Positions 36,228 to 46,041 of a stretch of DNA of 64,000 bases are shown here, piece after piece. The position numbers and the translations under genes are program-made. How positions within the stretch are numbered: the first letter of the stretch is position 1; each line of letters starts with the position of its first letter. Location of the stretch: positions 496,001 through 560,000 of the forward strand of contig NZ_JALIRS010000003.1 in assembly GCF_023337795.1 (NCBI RefSeq), read 5' to 3'. Below the pieces are notes generated by a model. The model was not told the origin of the DNA. It searched no databases and saw nothing but the letters and a program-made list of their open reading frames with translations. Origin of the DNA: Lysinibacillus sp. BPa_S21. GTDB lineage: Bacteria > Bacillota > Bacilli > Bacillales_A > Planococcaceae.

Positions 36228-38183
36228 ATGAAAAAACTATCAATCATTGCTTTGCTCATGACAGTTATCGGCATGCTTCTTTGGCAGCCCCAACTGGCAT
36301 CTGCCGATGAACTAACAGGGCATTCACATGAACAGGGTCTTCGTTATTTAATTTCCAAAGATGCACTAATAAAAGATGCTAAAGGAAGTTATCGTCCAAA
36401 TGACAATGTGACACGCGGAGAGTTTGCTTCTTATTTAGCGAAGTCCATGAATCTTCAAACGACAAGCGACATGGTCTTTAAAGATGTTCCAGATACATAT
36501 GTACATGCAAAAGGTATTAAACTTGCTGCTTCAGCTGGGATTATTACAGGCTACGGAGATGGTTCATTTAAACCTAATGCCGTTATTTCAAGACAACATA
36601 TGGCGGTTATGCTTGAGAGAGCTATTGATTATTTAAAAATTCCTAAAGGTACTTCTTCTATTACCTTTAAGGATAATGCAGCTATTTATAAAGACTACCG
36701 TCAAGCAGTAGCTATAGGTGCACAACTAGGAATCATTCAAGGCTCTAATGGTAATTTTATGCCTGAAAAAAACGCAACGATTGGACAATCATCATCGTTT
36801 ATTCTACGTTTAATGCAACTTGCTGGTGATCCAGATGCTGGTGAACCAAACGATGGCAATTCAAACAGTGGCGGTTCTAATGATGGTAATACTAGCGGTG
36901 GTAATACAACTGGCCCCTCTAAATATGCTGTGAAAGAAATTTCAAACGGTGCATTAGTTGGCAACCAAGGATTCTCTACCTTTGAAGCTGCTGAAAAAGC
37001 TATGACAAAAAACACACAGGTTATTGTCCAAAGTGACAAAATTGTAAAAATGTCCTCAGGCATCGTTGTTACAAATAATTATGTAGCCCTTAAATCTGAA
37101 ACAATTAATGACGCGTTATCTGTTGCAGCAAACACAGAAATGGAATACCTAAGTAGTGATGCAACACAAGTAAAAGTTCGACTAGCAGGTCAGGTCGGCT
37201 ACTTAAAGCATGCTGATGTTACATTAATCCCATTTTCAATGAGCAAAGGCCGTTCGTACTATTCAAATGAAAATGGCGAAATTAAACACACACTCTACGA
37301 TTACAAAACAAATAAGTATTCTTCTAGCTATGTTTTCGGAAAAGCACCAGCATTTATGAAGCAGGGCGAAAGATACTATAGCTGGGACGGTATTTATTTC
37401 ACAAATAGCAGTGGCTCATCTAAAGGTGATGCTTATAACTACTATCAATTTTTACCTGCCCGTGCTCAAACAAAATATACTGCACAAGAAATAGATGCTT
37501 ATATTATGAAAAAGCTAGCAGAAGTTGAGAGTACAGGAGTCAGCCGTTATAAAGATGCTACAAAGAAAAGTAAGTTAATAGGTTTAGGGAAAACATTGAA
37601 AAATGTAGAAGCTAAATCCCAAATTAACGCAATGCTCGTGTTGTCACTTGCACAGCATGAGAGTGCTTATGGTATGAGTGACCATGCACAAGATTTAAAT
37701 AACCTATTTGGTTTGTACGTGTATGATACAAACCCAGCAAACAAAAAATTTGATAGTGTAATTGACAATGTCAATGAGCTTGTGGATAAATTCCTACAGC
37801 CAAACTATATTACACCAGGGGGTTACTTTGCTAATGGTGCAACAATTGGTTCAAAAGCGCTTGGCTTTAATATAAAATACGCTTCTGATCCATTCTGGGG
37901 TTCAAAAATTGCCGGACACTATTACCGTGCTGAAAAGGCGTTAGGCTTTAAGGATGCCCGTAACCCATACACAGTCGGTCTAACGACAACAAGCGGCTTA
38001 AACGTTCGTACTGGCGCGGCTACTAGCTTTAGCCCACTATTCACATATGCACGAAGCGGTATGCCTGTTATCATCACAAGCTCTGCTACAAACGGCTGGT
38101 ATGAAGTCCTTTCTGACAAGCTCCATACAAGTACAGCTTTCGTTAGCAAAGACTACGTAAAAGTAATCAATACAGTCAAATAA
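36228..38183 (+). CDS. SLH-anchored glucosaminidase with SH3b tail
   Basis: The 651-residue wall hydrolase has a signal peptide (1-26), three N-terminal SLH repeats (about 30-200; VTRGEFASYLAKSMN, ISRQHMAVMLERAI), a Gly/Asn/Ser linker (about 205-232), a beta-rich middle, and a glucosaminidase domain (about 430-580). That domain has the catalytic Glu in SLAQHESAYGMSDHA and NNLFGLYVYD. A C-terminal SH3b follows (about 582-651, TSGLNVRTGAATSF). It should cut GlcNAc-MurNAc bonds. AGGAGGG lies 7 bases before the ATG. It is divergent from the glycosidase gene. Confidence 0.9.
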   Translation: MKKLSIIALLMTVIGMLLWQPQLASADELTGHSHEQGLRYLISKDALIKDAKGSYRPNDNVTRGEFASYLAKSMNLQTTSDMVFKDVPDTYVHAKGIKLAASAGIITGYGDGSFKPNAVISRQHMAVMLERAIDYLKIPKGTSSITFKDNAAIYKDYRQAVAIGAQLGIIQGSNGNFMPEKNATIGQSSSFILRLMQLAGDPDAGEPNDGNSNSGGSNDGNTSGGNTTGPSKYAVKEISNGALVGNQGFSTFEAAEKAMTKNTQVIVQSDKIVKMSSGIVVTNNYVALKSETINDALSVAANTEMEYLSSDATQVKVRLAGQVGYLKHADVTLIPFSMSKGRSYYSNENGEIKHTLYDYKTNKYSSSYVFGKAPAFMKQGERYYSWDGIYFTNSSGSSKGDAYNYYQFLPARAQTKYTAQEIDAYIMKKLAEVESTGVSRYKDATKKSKLIGLGKTLKNVEAKSQINAMLVLSLAQHESAYGMSDHAQDLNNLFGLYVYDTNPANKKFDSVIDNVNELVDKFLQPNYITPGGYFANGATIGSKALGFNIKYASDPFWGSKIAGHYYRAEKALGFKDARNPYTVGLTTTSGLNVRTGAATSFSPLFTYARSGMPVIITSSATNGWYEVLSDKLHTSTAFVSKDYVKVINTVK

Positions 38184-38185
38184 AA

Positions 38186-38222
38186 AAGAAGTCGTCCTAT
38201 CCTATTAGGGCGACTTTTTTTG
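38186..38222 (+). terminator. Terminator of glucosaminidase gene
   Basis: AAGTCG, a mismatch and CCTA pair with TAGGG and CGACTT, then seven T, 3 bases after the stop. Confidence 0.85.
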
Positions 38223-38388
38223 TTGTTGGGAAGCTATTTAAGGTTCCTTTTCGACTAAGTGCTTTTTCCGGGGGCGTCGGGTTCTGGTCACGTAGACGTT
38301 ATCACAAGCCCCTCCCCGCTGCGCTCCAGAGTCTCGGCCCAACAGCTTTTTTGGTGAAATAAAAGCGACGGATAATAATACCTAACGA

Positions 38389-38425
38389 AAAAGAGATGCC
38401 TCAAATAATATTTGAGACATCTCTT
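38389..38425 (-). terminator. Terminator of the Wzy-like gene
   Basis: AAGAGATG, a mismatch and CTCAAATA pair with TATTTGAG and CATCTCTT, followed by T on the minus strand. Confidence 0.85.
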
Positions 38426-38432
38426 GTATTGT

Positions 38433-39725
38433 TTAGTATGAAAGCTTCTTTTTATCTGTTTTAATAATCGCTGACGCAATTATGACAAAGCCAAGCATTA
38501 AAATAAAGATTAAATCAAGTAAGCCCGTATGCATAGATACTGTAAATACGGTAATGACAAATGCATAAGCTACTGAGTGGAAGCTACGAATACCACCTTG
38601 CTTCACTTTATTATAAATTAATGAAATTAATACACCGTATAAGAAGAAGCCAATTGCTACAAGTAGATAACCGCCATCTAAGAATAATTGACCGATAAAT
38701 GTAGGTGTTGTTGTTCTATTAGGACGTGTAATATATTTACCTTCTGATTCGCTTAGAGAGTTTACAACCTCTGTTACTCTCATACGTGGCGATACTTGTT
38801 CGCCCGGTAAAATGGTATTGAAGACACCAGCATGGATTTCACCTTTAAGGTAGCCTTCCTCTTGTGTATATTCCATAATTTTACTTAAAACAATATGGCC
38901 AGTTACGCTCTCACCATTTAATGAACGAATCCATTTTGGTGTTAAATTCACTTGCTGCTCTACTGATAGCAGTTGTTCCTTTTCTGTTTCAGTTAAAGCT
39001 ACTTCTGGCTGTTCACGGCTATTAAATTCCTTCGTTGTATCCTCTGATACAACACGGAAGAAACCAAACATTGAGAAAGCTACTCCGATAACAAACAGAG
39101 CCGTAAGGAACCATGTTAATTTCACACGTTTTACAACGTAATGGAAAATGATAATACCAGTAAATAACATAATGATTAATGGCGTACGGTAACCCATTAA
39201 TAGGAATAAGAACATTACAGCAGCATACATGGAGCCGTAGATTAATGTTTTTTTCCATGTCATATTTTTTTCTAAAATCATTTTATAAGATATTAGCAGT
39301 AAAACGCCATACCATAATAATTGTGCAAAGAAGTTTAGTTTTGGATCAAGGTTACGGCGGTTAGATTCATCAGAAATTCCTAACCCACCACCGGAAATCA
39401 TCATTAATACGTATGAAACTAAACCTAGTAAAGTTAAAAGTACGATAAAATGAACAACATACTTCCCAAAGAAGGATAAACCAAATGATGGGATTGTCCA
39501 TTGTAACTTATCAATAATGTAAACACCGATGTAATAGCAGGCTACTGCTAAAAATACCGCTGGCCAAATTGATACACGTAAATTAAATAATTCAAATCGA
39601 TGGAAATCAAATAGACTTGTAAAGAAATAGAGCACTAATATAAAAGGTAAAAAGAAATACGGCGAAAACGTATCAATTTTGTTGACCTTTGCAAAGGTTT
39701 GTTTCAGTTTATTCATAAATGTCAT
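38433..39725 (-). CDS. Wzy-like polysaccharide polymerase/ligase, membrane protein
   Basis: This protein of about 430 residues has about 10-11 membrane helices and a large extracellular loop (about residues 215-345 from this start, with RVVSEDTTKEFNSREQPEVA). The loop and the MGYRTPLIIMLFTGIIIF segment match O-antigen polymerase-type proteins. It could polymerise the secondary wall polymer repeat, which is inference. The frame is open to 39767, but the GAGGAGG site lies inside that extension. I choose ATG 39725, where a small hairpin (39726-39741) in the spacer would bring the site close. ATG 39716 is also possible. Confidence 0.72.
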   Translation of the reverse strand: MTFMNKLKQTFAKVNKIDTFSPYFFLPFILVLYFFTSLFDFHRFELFNLRVSIWPAVFLAVACYYIGVYIIDKLQWTIPSFGLSFFGKYVVHFIVLLTLLGLVSYVLMMISGGGLGISDESNRRNLDPKLNFFAQLLWYGVLLLISYKMILEKNMTWKKTLIYGSMYAAVMFLFLLMGYRTPLIIMLFTGIIIFHYVVKRVKLTWFLTALFVIGVAFSMFGFFRVVSEDTTKEFNSREQPEVALTETEKEQLLSVEQQVNLTPKWIRSLNGESVTGHIVLSKIMEYTQEEGYLKGEIHAGVFNTILPGEQVSPRMRVTEVVNSLSESEGKYITRPNRTTTPTFIGQLFLDGGYLLVAIGFFLYGVLISLIYNKVKQGGIRSFHSVAYAFVITVFTVSMHTGLLDLIFILMLGFVIIASAIIKTDKKKLSY

Positions 39726-39752
39726 ACATCTCAGTAGATGTGATTGCCCTCC
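39726..39752 (-). promoter_or_regulatory. Ribosome site with hairpin in the spacer
   Basis: GAGGAGG is followed by GCAATC, then a perfect 6-bp hairpin ACATCT-ACTG-AGATGT, then ATG. Linear spacing is 22 bases, which is too long, but folding the hairpin leaves 6. The start choice depends on this. Confidence 0.5.
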
Positions 39753-40022
39753 TCTATCGCGAATCATAGTTGTTTATTCTTTTTAAGCAAAACAAGTGTT
39801 ATTATAACATAAATACAGATAGACTTATAATTGATTTTATATAAAATTATGCAATGATTTCTCTTTTTCTCTAAATTACGAGTTTATCCCCAGTCTTCCG
39901 AGCCAATCCCCCTACCATTGGTCCCCTTGCACACAATTTTCCCCTCACATCAATCGACAATCTATTTTAGAAAAAATTATACCACAACAATTGTTGAGCT
40001 AATCACTATATCCGTTCCGACT

Positions 40023-40135
40023 AGCGCTTCGCTTTCGCTACAGAAAACATTTGTTGTTTTCGAAGGCGTTTTTAACCGTCGTTCCTCTATTGATCACCAG
40101 GAGTCGCCCAGCATCCACTCCAATCTACTTCTATT
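40023..40135 (+). repeat. Two repeat fragments
   Basis: TAGCGCTTCGCTTTCGCTAC followed by AGAAAACATTTGTTG (from 40023) matches the unit of the 13204-13347 repeats. ATCACCAGGAGTCGCCCAGC and what follows (40093-40130) matches one arm of the GC-rich palindrome at 28147. Both are single, degraded pieces. Confidence 0.6.
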
Positions 40136-40259
40136 CAAAGCATACGTCTTAACTAATGTTCCACCCTTTTTTAATGATTTATCGATTATTTAGAGGCACG
40201 ATACATAAGTAGTGCAAATTTCATGGTTCAATCACACATAATTAAAGAAAAGTACAAAA

Positions 40260-41043
40260 TTAAGGATGTGAATGGTATGAAGAATTATTCATTTCACTAC
40301 CCGTAGCATGCTCTTTCTCTGGAAGTAGTGAGAAATATGTCAATATTACACACCCTTGTGGAACAGTTAATGACCAACTTGTTTCTGAAAAGGTTAACTA
40401 TAGCCCGGAACTTAAAGCTTTTTTATCAGCAACAAGAACGTGAAAATGTCAAAATGTACGTTTGAAATGGAGGTGATGCAATTTGTGCCTTTTAGACAGC
40501 CTATAATGAATCCGCAAAAACCCCTTGAAGATATTGTGTTAGAGTACTTACTGTTTATCCATAAAACAGGAAATTGACATTGACGTAGCCAATGCTATTG
40601 CACGGTATAGGCAGAGTTGTTCAATTCAATAATGAAGCGGATTGGCAGGATAAAATGGTGTAGCCTATTTCACAACGAATGGTGACAAAAATGCACAAAT
40701 ATTTATGAAGCATGCATTAAATTGGGTAGCTACGATAGCTATGTGCCCCACCGTCTGGTAAATTTACTTTCTTCTCCACTGTAGCGATTAAGAACAATGT
40801 TAATGTGCCTGCACGTTGTACATTGAAAAGAGAAATTTTAGACTAAAGTTGTTGATACGGGCACTGGCTGATGATTCCGCAACAGGCAATACTGAGTTCA
40901 AAGAGATATTAGTACCAATTCGGAAAAATATCAGATTTACTATGCCTGGTAATTTAGCCACTGGAACATACGATACATATATCCTTATAGAGGGCGTGAT
41001 AATCGCAAAACGATTGCAAAAATTAAAACGTTCACACGCTTAA
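40260..41043 (+). pseudogene. Decayed secreted-protein gene
   Basis: No intact frame exists, yet consecutive pieces in changing frames read like one protein. A lipobox-like LPVACSFSGSSEKYVN is followed by THPCGTVNDQLVSEKVNYS. Later come VQFNNEADWQDKMV and, after a shift, AYFTTNGDKNAQIFMKHALN plus WVAT. PPSGKFTFFSTVAIKNNVNV and TEFKEILVPIRKNIRFTMPG finish the series. At least four frameshifts or stops separate them. The parent was probably a lipoprotein with a C-terminal beta domain; the family is not recognised. The 75-codon frame at 40816 is only the last fragment. Confidence 0.5.
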
Positions 41044-41107
41044 AAGGTTCCAACAATCGACAATTGTTTCCTATTTATTCATATATCGCTGATAAGCTTG
41101 TGAATTC

Positions 41108-41260
41108 GGCCGATTGATATGCTCGATTCGCCGCTAAACTCATGAATTCCGCCGCAATTATACATAGTTCGCCGCCAAACCTGTGAATTCCGCCGCTAAT
41201 TATGCATGGTGCGCCGCTAAACCCGTGACTTCCGCCGCTAAATCACTTCTTTACGCTAAT
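41108..41260 (+). repeat. 21-bp array, GCCGCTAA family (array B2)
   Basis: Eight units start at 41109 (degenerate), 41130, 41151, 41171, 41192, 41213, 41234 and 41252 (degenerate). Steps are 21, 21, 20, 21, 21, 21 and 18 bp. The array lies downstream of the minus-strand amidase gene and points against it. Confidence 0.88.
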
Positions 41261-41280
41261 AAAATTCACCTTAATACTAC

Positions 41281-41320
41281 AAAAAGAGCTACATCGTCTC
41301 TATTGAACGATGTAGCTCTT
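41281..41320 (-). terminator. Terminator of first amidase-SLH gene
   Basis: AAGAGCTACATCGT pairs with ACGATGTAGCTCTT over 9 bases, with T after it on the minus strand. Confidence 0.88.
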
Positions 41321-41325
41321 CATTA

Positions 41326-43248
41326 TTATTGTTTTGAGTAATATTCCAAAATTCCTTTGTAGATGGATTCAGCATATTTCTCAACATATTGATCATCTGT
41401 CAGCTTAGCGCGGTCTTCGTTATTTGATAGGAAGCCTAACTCTACTAAAATAGCTGGAATAATCGTGTTGTGAATGACATAATAGTTGTATTTTTTAACA
41501 CCACGATTATTCATATTTGCGTTATTTATGATTTGATTGTTTACAAATGTCGCTAAATCAATATCTTCCTTAAACATATCACCTGTTGACACTGAATAAA
41601 ACGTCTCAGTGCCTAGTGCTGAAGTATTCACTGCAGAGTTAACATGGATACTTACAAAGATTTCACCGTAATTAGCATTTGTAAAATCTACACGCCCCTG
41701 TAATGAAGGTAACGTATCACCTGTACGTGTCATCTTTACATTTGCACCTGCAGCCTGTAGTTTGTCCTTGACAAGGGTACCGACCTTTAATGTAATGTCT
41801 TTTTCGAAAATCGTTTTACCGAAAATGGTTCCATGATCCTTACCACCATGACCCGGATCAATAATGATAATTCGATCTTTTAACGGATTACCCTTTTGAT
41901 TTAAAAGCTTTAAATAAGATTTATGGACATACCCTTTTTGACCTTGATAGGTAACTTGTGCCCAATAACCGTTAATACTGTTCACTTGAACAAAGTCGCC
42001 CTTTTTTAACTTGCTTACTACTGCGGAAGTAGCGTTGGCTTCTTTGCGGATATTTAAATTGTCAACCGTCACTCGACCTAATAGATCACCAGAAACTGTT
42101 GATGGTGGAGTTGGTGTTGGTGTTGGTGTTGGATCTGGAGTAGTAGGTTTTTCTACTACAACTTCCTCTGTGCTATTCGCCACAACATAGCCCGGAATAC
42201 CGTTTACTACAGTTAAATAGTAGCCACTTACTGTCTTATACACTGGTAATTTTGTTTTGCTATTAATGGATGTAATCACCTTTGATGAAGAAGTTGGTTT
42301 TACGTAAAGATTTAAATTTTGTTTTGCAGTAACTTGCTTTTGGACATTCCCTAATGCGTTACTATCTGCATCTAAAAACTGTGCATACGTTTTATAAATA
42401 TAAGCAAAGGCACCTTTATAGGAAACCTTTAACCAGTCTCCCTCAACTGCATAGACTGATAGTTTACCGCCTTTGTTGACAGTGCCAACAATATTAGTAG
42501 CAGCTGAAGAATCTTTTGATTTACGAATATTTAAGCCGTCAGTTGTTGCGGAAACTAGGCCAATGACTTGTGATGCATCCGGTACACCTACACCTTTAAC
42601 TGGTAGCTCTAAACGATATTTTTCTTCTTTGGCACGCGCTACAAATAACGCAAACTGTTTACGTGTCACTTGTTCATTTGGATTATAATTTTGATTGCTT
42701 CCCTTTGTAATACCATTATAGTAAATCGTATTCACGAATGTAACGTACGGATGAGTTATACCTACATCTACAAAAGGAGAATCGATATTTTTATACTTAC
42801 TTGTATCAAGCTTAAACGCGTTTGTTAATACGTAACTCATTTCATCACGAGTTAACGGCTTATTTGGTAAAAATTGCCCATTTATATTTGTTTTAAAAAA
42901 GCCTAGCTGTATAGCACGTTCTACATAGCCTGAAAGCTCTGTGCCTGCTTTTACATCCGTGAAGCTTGATCGATTAACAACTAATGGCTTGTTACCTGAT
43001 GCAACAACCACCATTTTAGCAACTTGTCCACGCGTTACGTTATTATAAGGTTTATAATACGTTTTGCCCTTTTCCGTATATCCTTTAATAACACCTAAAT
43101 TAACTAAATAATTGATTTCTTCATATGCCTCATCCTTGTTTGGAATATCTACAAAACCACTATTTGCTTGTGCACTATGTATTGTAAACATTGCTGAAAC
43201 GAATAAGGCGCATAATACAACACTAATTTTTTTAAGATTCAATGTCAT
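41326..43248 (-). CDS. SLH-SH3-amidase_3 wall hydrolase, copy 1
   Basis: The 640-residue exoprotein has a signal peptide (1-28, ending AQA), three SLH repeats (about 30-210; VTRGQVAKMVVVASG, LTRDEMSYVLTNAFK, VTRKQFALFVARAK), three SH3-type repeats (about 225-290, 300-365, 388-450), a Pro/Thr linker (PDPTPTPTPTPP), and a zinc N-acetylmuramoyl-L-alanine amidase domain (about 455-640). The domain has the metal His in IIIDPGHGGKDHGT, the Glu and His in EKDI and SIHVNSA, and a catalytic Glu in LVELGFLSN. GGAGG lies 6 bases before the ATG. It is a tandem paralogue of the gene at 43905. Confidence 0.93.
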   Translation of the reverse strand: MTLNLKKISVVLCALFVSAMFTIHSAQANSGFVDIPNKDEAYEEINYLVNLGVIKGYTEKGKTYYKPYNNVTRGQVAKMVVVASGNKPLVVNRSSFTDVKAGTELSGYVERAIQLGFFKTNINGQFLPNKPLTRDEMSYVLTNAFKLDTSKYKNIDSPFVDVGITHPYVTFVNTIYYNGITKGSNQNYNPNEQVTRKQFALFVARAKEEKYRLELPVKGVGVPDASQVIGLVSATTDGLNIRKSKDSSAATNIVGTVNKGGKLSVYAVEGDWLKVSYKGAFAYIYKTYAQFLDADSNALGNVQKQVTAKQNLNLYVKPTSSSKVITSINSKTKLPVYKTVSGYYLTVVNGIPGYVVANSTEEVVVEKPTTPDPTPTPTPTPPSTVSGDLLGRVTVDNLNIRKEANATSAVVSKLKKGDFVQVNSINGYWAQVTYQGQKGYVHKSYLKLLNQKGNPLKDRIIIIDPGHGGKDHGTIFGKTIFEKDITLKVGTLVKDKLQAAGANVKMTRTGDTLPSLQGRVDFTNANYGEIFVSIHVNSAVNTSALGTETFYSVSTGDMFKEDIDLATFVNNQIINNANMNNRGVKKYNYYVIHNTIIPAILVELGFLSNNEDRAKLTDDQYVEKYAESIYKGILEYYSKQ

Positions 43249-43483
43249 ATTTCCTCCTTTCTTGTTCTAACATTAATATTAACAAAATTAGACAGGTAAA
43301 ACTATTAAATACAGGAATTATTAAACTTTTATCATAAATAATAGAATGCTATTATAGGATGTATCTTTCGGCATGTTAACCCAATATCTTTCTACTGGAA
43401 TCCCCCAAATTAAAAATTTCTGAAAGCCTATATCTAACAAGACTTTCAGGACCTATTATTAATAGAATTTTCAAGATAAGTTA

Positions 43484-43729
43484 TCACATGCTTTTATCCA
43501 TTTGTTCTTTAATATAGTTGTTGAACTCTTTCGAAGCTACTTCAAGGTTTTCGACATGCGTTCGTCTTTCAGGGTCAGTTACAGCTTTTTGGAATAAAAG
43601 AATTTCTTTAGCAATAGCTGTTTCCAATGCTACATATTCATCTTTTTTTACTTGGTCGTATAACAAACTTCTTACCAAGGAGGAATGGTTATCTACAAAA
43701 GATACAAATTCATTAAATGCAACAAGCAT
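43484..43729 (-). CDS. Small hypothetical protein
   Basis: This is an 81-residue, wholly helical and charged product (MLVAFNEFVSFVDNHSSLVR to KEQMDKSM) without a signal or membrane segment. I do not recognise it. A weak AGAGAC site is 6 bases upstream, and the frame is open for 19 codons before the ATG without another start. It sits between the two amidase paralogues. It could be a genuine small gene or the rest of a longer one. Confidence 0.4.
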   Translation of the reverse strand: MLVAFNEFVSFVDNHSSLVRSLLYDQVKKDEYVALETAIAKEILLFQKAVTDPERRTHVENLEVASKEFNNYIKEQMDKSM

Positions 43730-43862
43730 TTCTTGTCTCTTTTTATCATTTTTTTCGGAAATATAGTTTTTCTCATAGTACTTTCAGCTTGGCATGATGC
43801 GTACAGCAATTGTACATACAACGTGATTCAATTGCCTCTTTCTTCCTCATGCTTTTTTAAGT

Positions 43863-43897
43863 AAAAAAGCTACATTGTTCATTGAACAATGTAGCCC
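43863..43897 (-). terminator. Terminator of second amidase-SLH gene
   Basis: GCTACATTGTT pairs with AACAATGTAGC over 5 bases, then six T on the minus strand. It is a relative of the hairpin at 41281, so the terminator was duplicated with the gene. Confidence 0.85.
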
Positions 43898-43904
43898 GTT
43901 GTTA

Positions 43905-45803
43905 TTATTTTTTTGCGTAGTATTGCGAAATTCCTTTATAGATGGAATCAGCATACATCTCAGCATATTGATCACTTGTCAGTTTAGCGCGGTCTTCACT
44001 ATTTGATAGGAAGCCTAGCTCAACAAGAATAGCTGGAATAATCGTGTTGCGAATTACGTAATATTGTTGTTCTTTAACACCACGATTTTTCATTTTTACG
44101 TTATTAACGATTTGATTATTTACAAATGTCGCAAGATCAATGTCCTCTTGATACATATCACCTGTTGATTTTGCATAATATGTTTCAGTACCTTGTGCAG
44201 AAGTATTCGATGCAGAGTTAACATGGATACTTACAAAGATTTCACCGTAATTAGCATTTGTAAAATCTACACGCCCCTGTAATGAAGGGAACGTATCACC
44301 TGTACGTGTCATCTTAACGTTTGCACCTGCTGCTTCCAGCTTGTTCTTTACAATCGTACTAACCTTTAATGTAATATTTTTCTCGTAGAAAGAACCATAC
44401 AATGTACCAACGTCTTTTCCGCCATGTCCTGGGTCAATAATAATGATTCGGTCTTTCAATGGGTTACCACTTTGGTTTAGTAACTTTACGTATGACTTAT
44501 GGACATACCCTTTTTGACCTTGGTAAGTAACTTGAGCCCAATAGCCGTTAATACTGTTTACTTGAACAGTTTCGCCCTTTTTCAGCTTAGCTAGCACTGT
44601 AGAAGTAGAGTTTGCTTCTTTGCGGATATTTAAACTGTCAACCGTCACTCGACCTAATACATCACCAGAGACTGTTGGTGGTGGAGTCGGAGTTGGATCT
44701 GGAGTAGAAGGTTTTTCAACGTCCTCCGTACTATTAGCCACGACATAGCCTGGAATACCGTTTACTACAGTTAAATGGTAGCCACTTACTGTCTTATACA
44801 CTGGTAATTTTGTTTTGCTATTAATTGACGTAATTACCTTTGATGAAGAAGTTGGTTTTACGTAAAGATTTACATTTTGTGTTGCAGTAACTTGTTTTTG
44901 GACATTCCCTAATGGGTTACCATCTGCATCTAAAAACTGTGCATATGTTTTATAAATATAAGCAAAGGCACCTTTGTAAGTAACCTTTAACCAGTCACCT
45001 TCAACTGCATAAACGGATAGCTTACCGCCTTTATTGACAGTACCTACAATATTAATAGTAGATGAAGAATCTTTAGATTTGCGAATATTTAATCCATCGG
45101 TAGTTACAGAAACTAATCCAATGACTTGTGATGTATCCGGTACAACTACACCTTTAACTGGTAGCTCTAAACGATACTTTTCACTTTTGGCACGCGCTAC
45201 AAATAATGCAAACTGCGCACGTGTCATTTGGCTAGTCGGGTTATATTTTTGACCCGATCCTTGCGCGATACCATTATAGTAAACTGTATTTACGTATGTA
45301 ACGTACGGATTCGTAATAGCTACGTCTACAAAAGGAGAATCGATATTTTGATATTCACTTGTATCAAGTTTAAACGCTTTAGTTAAAACATAACTCATTT
45401 CATCACGAGTTAAAGGCTTGTTCGGATAGAACTGACCTTTAATATTTGTTTTAAAAAGGCCAAGCTGTATAGCACGTTCTACATAGCCTGAAAGCTCTGT
45501 TCCGACTTTCACATCCGTGAAGCTTGATTTATTAACAACTAGTGGCTTATTACCTGATGCAATAACGACCATTTTAGCAACTTGTCCACGGGTTACGCTA
45601 TTATAAGGTTTATAATACGTTTTGCCGTTTTCCGTATATCCTTTAATAACACCTAAACTAACTAAATAATTGATCTCATCATAGGCTTCATGCGTTTTAG
45701 GAACATCTACAAATCCGCCACTTGCTTGGGCACTATGTATTGTAAACATAGAAGCTGAAATGAATAAGACACATAATATAAGACTGATTTTTTTGAGGTA
45801 CAT
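43905..45803 (-). CDS. SLH-SH3-amidase_3 wall hydrolase, copy 2
   Basis: The 632-residue protein has the same order as the gene at 41326: signal peptide (1-28), three SLH (about 30-210), three SH3-type repeats, a shorter Pro linker (STPDPTPTPPPTVSG) and a zinc amidase domain with DPGHGGKDVGT, EKNI, SIHVNSA and LVELGFLSN. The two are very similar along their whole length. Differences cluster in the signal peptide, linker and the loop after the first metal His. All catalytic residues are kept, so both should be active. GGGAGG lies 11 bases before the ATG. Confidence 0.93.
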   Translation of the reverse strand: MYLKKISLILCVLFISASMFTIHSAQASGGFVDVPKTHEAYDEINYLVSLGVIKGYTENGKTYYKPYNSVTRGQVAKMVVIASGNKPLVVNKSSFTDVKVGTELSGYVERAIQLGLFKTNIKGQFYPNKPLTRDEMSYVLTKAFKLDTSEYQNIDSPFVDVAITNPYVTYVNTVYYNGIAQGSGQKYNPTSQMTRAQFALFVARAKSEKYRLELPVKGVVVPDTSQVIGLVSVTTDGLNIRKSKDSSSTINIVGTVNKGGKLSVYAVEGDWLKVTYKGAFAYIYKTYAQFLDADGNPLGNVQKQVTATQNVNLYVKPTSSSKVITSINSKTKLPVYKTVSGYHLTVVNGIPGYVVANSTEDVEKPSTPDPTPTPPPTVSGDVLGRVTVDSLNIRKEANSTSTVLAKLKKGETVQVNSINGYWAQVTYQGQKGYVHKSYVKLLNQSGNPLKDRIIIIDPGHGGKDVGTLYGSFYEKNITLKVSTIVKNKLEAAGANVKMTRTGDTFPSLQGRVDFTNANYGEIFVSIHVNSASNTSAQGTETYYAKSTGDMYQEDIDLATFVNNQIVNNVKMKNRGVKEQQYYVIRNTIIPAILVELGFLSNSEDRAKLTSDQYAEMYADSIYKGISQYYAKK

Positions 45804-45927
45804 TTGTCTTATTTCCTCCCTTCCTGTTCTCGTGGTTCATTTTAGCAAAATCACACAGACAAAACTATCATACAAATGTAACTATTATACTACTTTTGGG
45901 CACCCCTCCTATATTTGGTATTTCATA

Positions 45928-45960
45928 AAAAGAAGAGAGTCTGCAAGTGCAAACTCTCCT
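45928..45960 (-). terminator. Terminator of NlpC/P60-SLH gene
   Basis: GAGAGT, a mismatch and TGCA pair with TGCA and ACTCTC, followed by TTCTTTTT on the minus strand. Confidence 0.75.
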
Positions 45961-46041
45961 CAATTTATTCATTATTTAAAAGAACTTCCTTGCATGTATT
46001 ACTCTAACGTAGCCCTTGTCTAAGTAATACGGAATTTGATA

